This document shows positions 18,964 to 18,981 of a DNA stretch of 18,981 bases, piece by piece (position 1 is the first letter of the stretch; every line of letters starts with the position of its first letter). The position numbers and the translations under genes are program-made. A model generated the notes under the pieces. That model saw only the letters and a list, made by a program, of their open reading frames with translations. It was not told where the DNA came from and searched no databases. Where the stretch lies: assembly GCA_015852425.1 (NCBI GenBank), contig JAAAIG010000132.1, positions 19,957 to 38,937 on the forward strand, written 5' to 3'. The DNA comes from Gryganskiella cystojenkinii (Eukaryota; Mortierellomycota; Mortierellomycetes; Mortierellales; Mortierellaceae).

Positions 18964-18981
18964 TTTTTTTTTTTTTTTTTT
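18964..18981. repeat. Terminal T18 homopolymer
   Basis: Mirror of the A18 tract at the window start, with exactly the same length. Confidence 0.8.

Larger units (their letters stand above)
9530..18981. repeat. Right arm of the 9.45-kb inverted repeat
   Basis: Mirror copy of 1-9452. In this arm the five substitutions of the first cluster (15546-15563) turn an interrupted T-rich stretch into a pure T13 run at 15551-15563. The four of the second cluster lie at 10041-10054, just 3' of the C13 tract at 10021-10033. Read on the plus strand, both clusters lie 3' of a homopolymer, which is what reads crossing a homopolymer in one direction would give. Confidence 0.97.

Overview
The window reads as a complete contig from a filamentous fungus. 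Its genes are split by short GT-AG introns of about 80-250 bp. It encodes Mdm34, a subunit of the largely fungal ERMES complex, together with an FKBP12-type immunophilin and a glutamine-rich FYVE-finger protein. Gene style, intron size and moderate base composition would suit an early-diverging lineage (Mucoromycota or Mortierellomycota), but that placement is a low-confidence guess.

The dominant feature is that the whole window is one inverted repeat. Positions 1-9452 and 9530-18981 are reverse complements (paired coordinates always sum to 18982) around a unique 77-bp spacer at 9453-9529. I found no indels and only nine substitutions, in two clusters beside homopolymers, and both ends stop at the same A18/T18 tract. 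Every gene is therefore present twice. This is either a real giant palindrome or a fold-back (chimeric or missed-adapter) or assembly artefact; the sequence alone leans towards artefact but cannot settle it.

Layout of the left arm, outside to centre: FYVE protein gene (minus, 52-1768); a 1.1-kb polypurine/polypyrimidine intergenic region; FKBP12 gene (minus, 2869-3574); a 412-bp divergent promoter; MDM34 (plus, 3987-6501); an 870-bp convergent intergenic region; a small secreted eight-cysteine protein gene (minus, 7375-7662) with TATA box, 5'-UTR intron and poly(A) signal; then gene-free DNA (about 8030-9452). The gene-free part holds two diverged direct copies of a ~280-bp repeat that each end in a shortened tRNA-like module. 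The right arm repeats all of this in mirror image.

The genes do not form an operon. FKBP12 and MDM34 share a divergent promoter. FYVE (PI3P-membrane binding), Mdm34 (ER-mitochondria tether and lipid transfer) and FKBP12 (prolyl isomerase) are housekeeping functions. The secreted protein next to the repeat-rich zone is the accessory-type gene. The least explained material is the tRNA-derived repeat family and the palindrome centre beside it.
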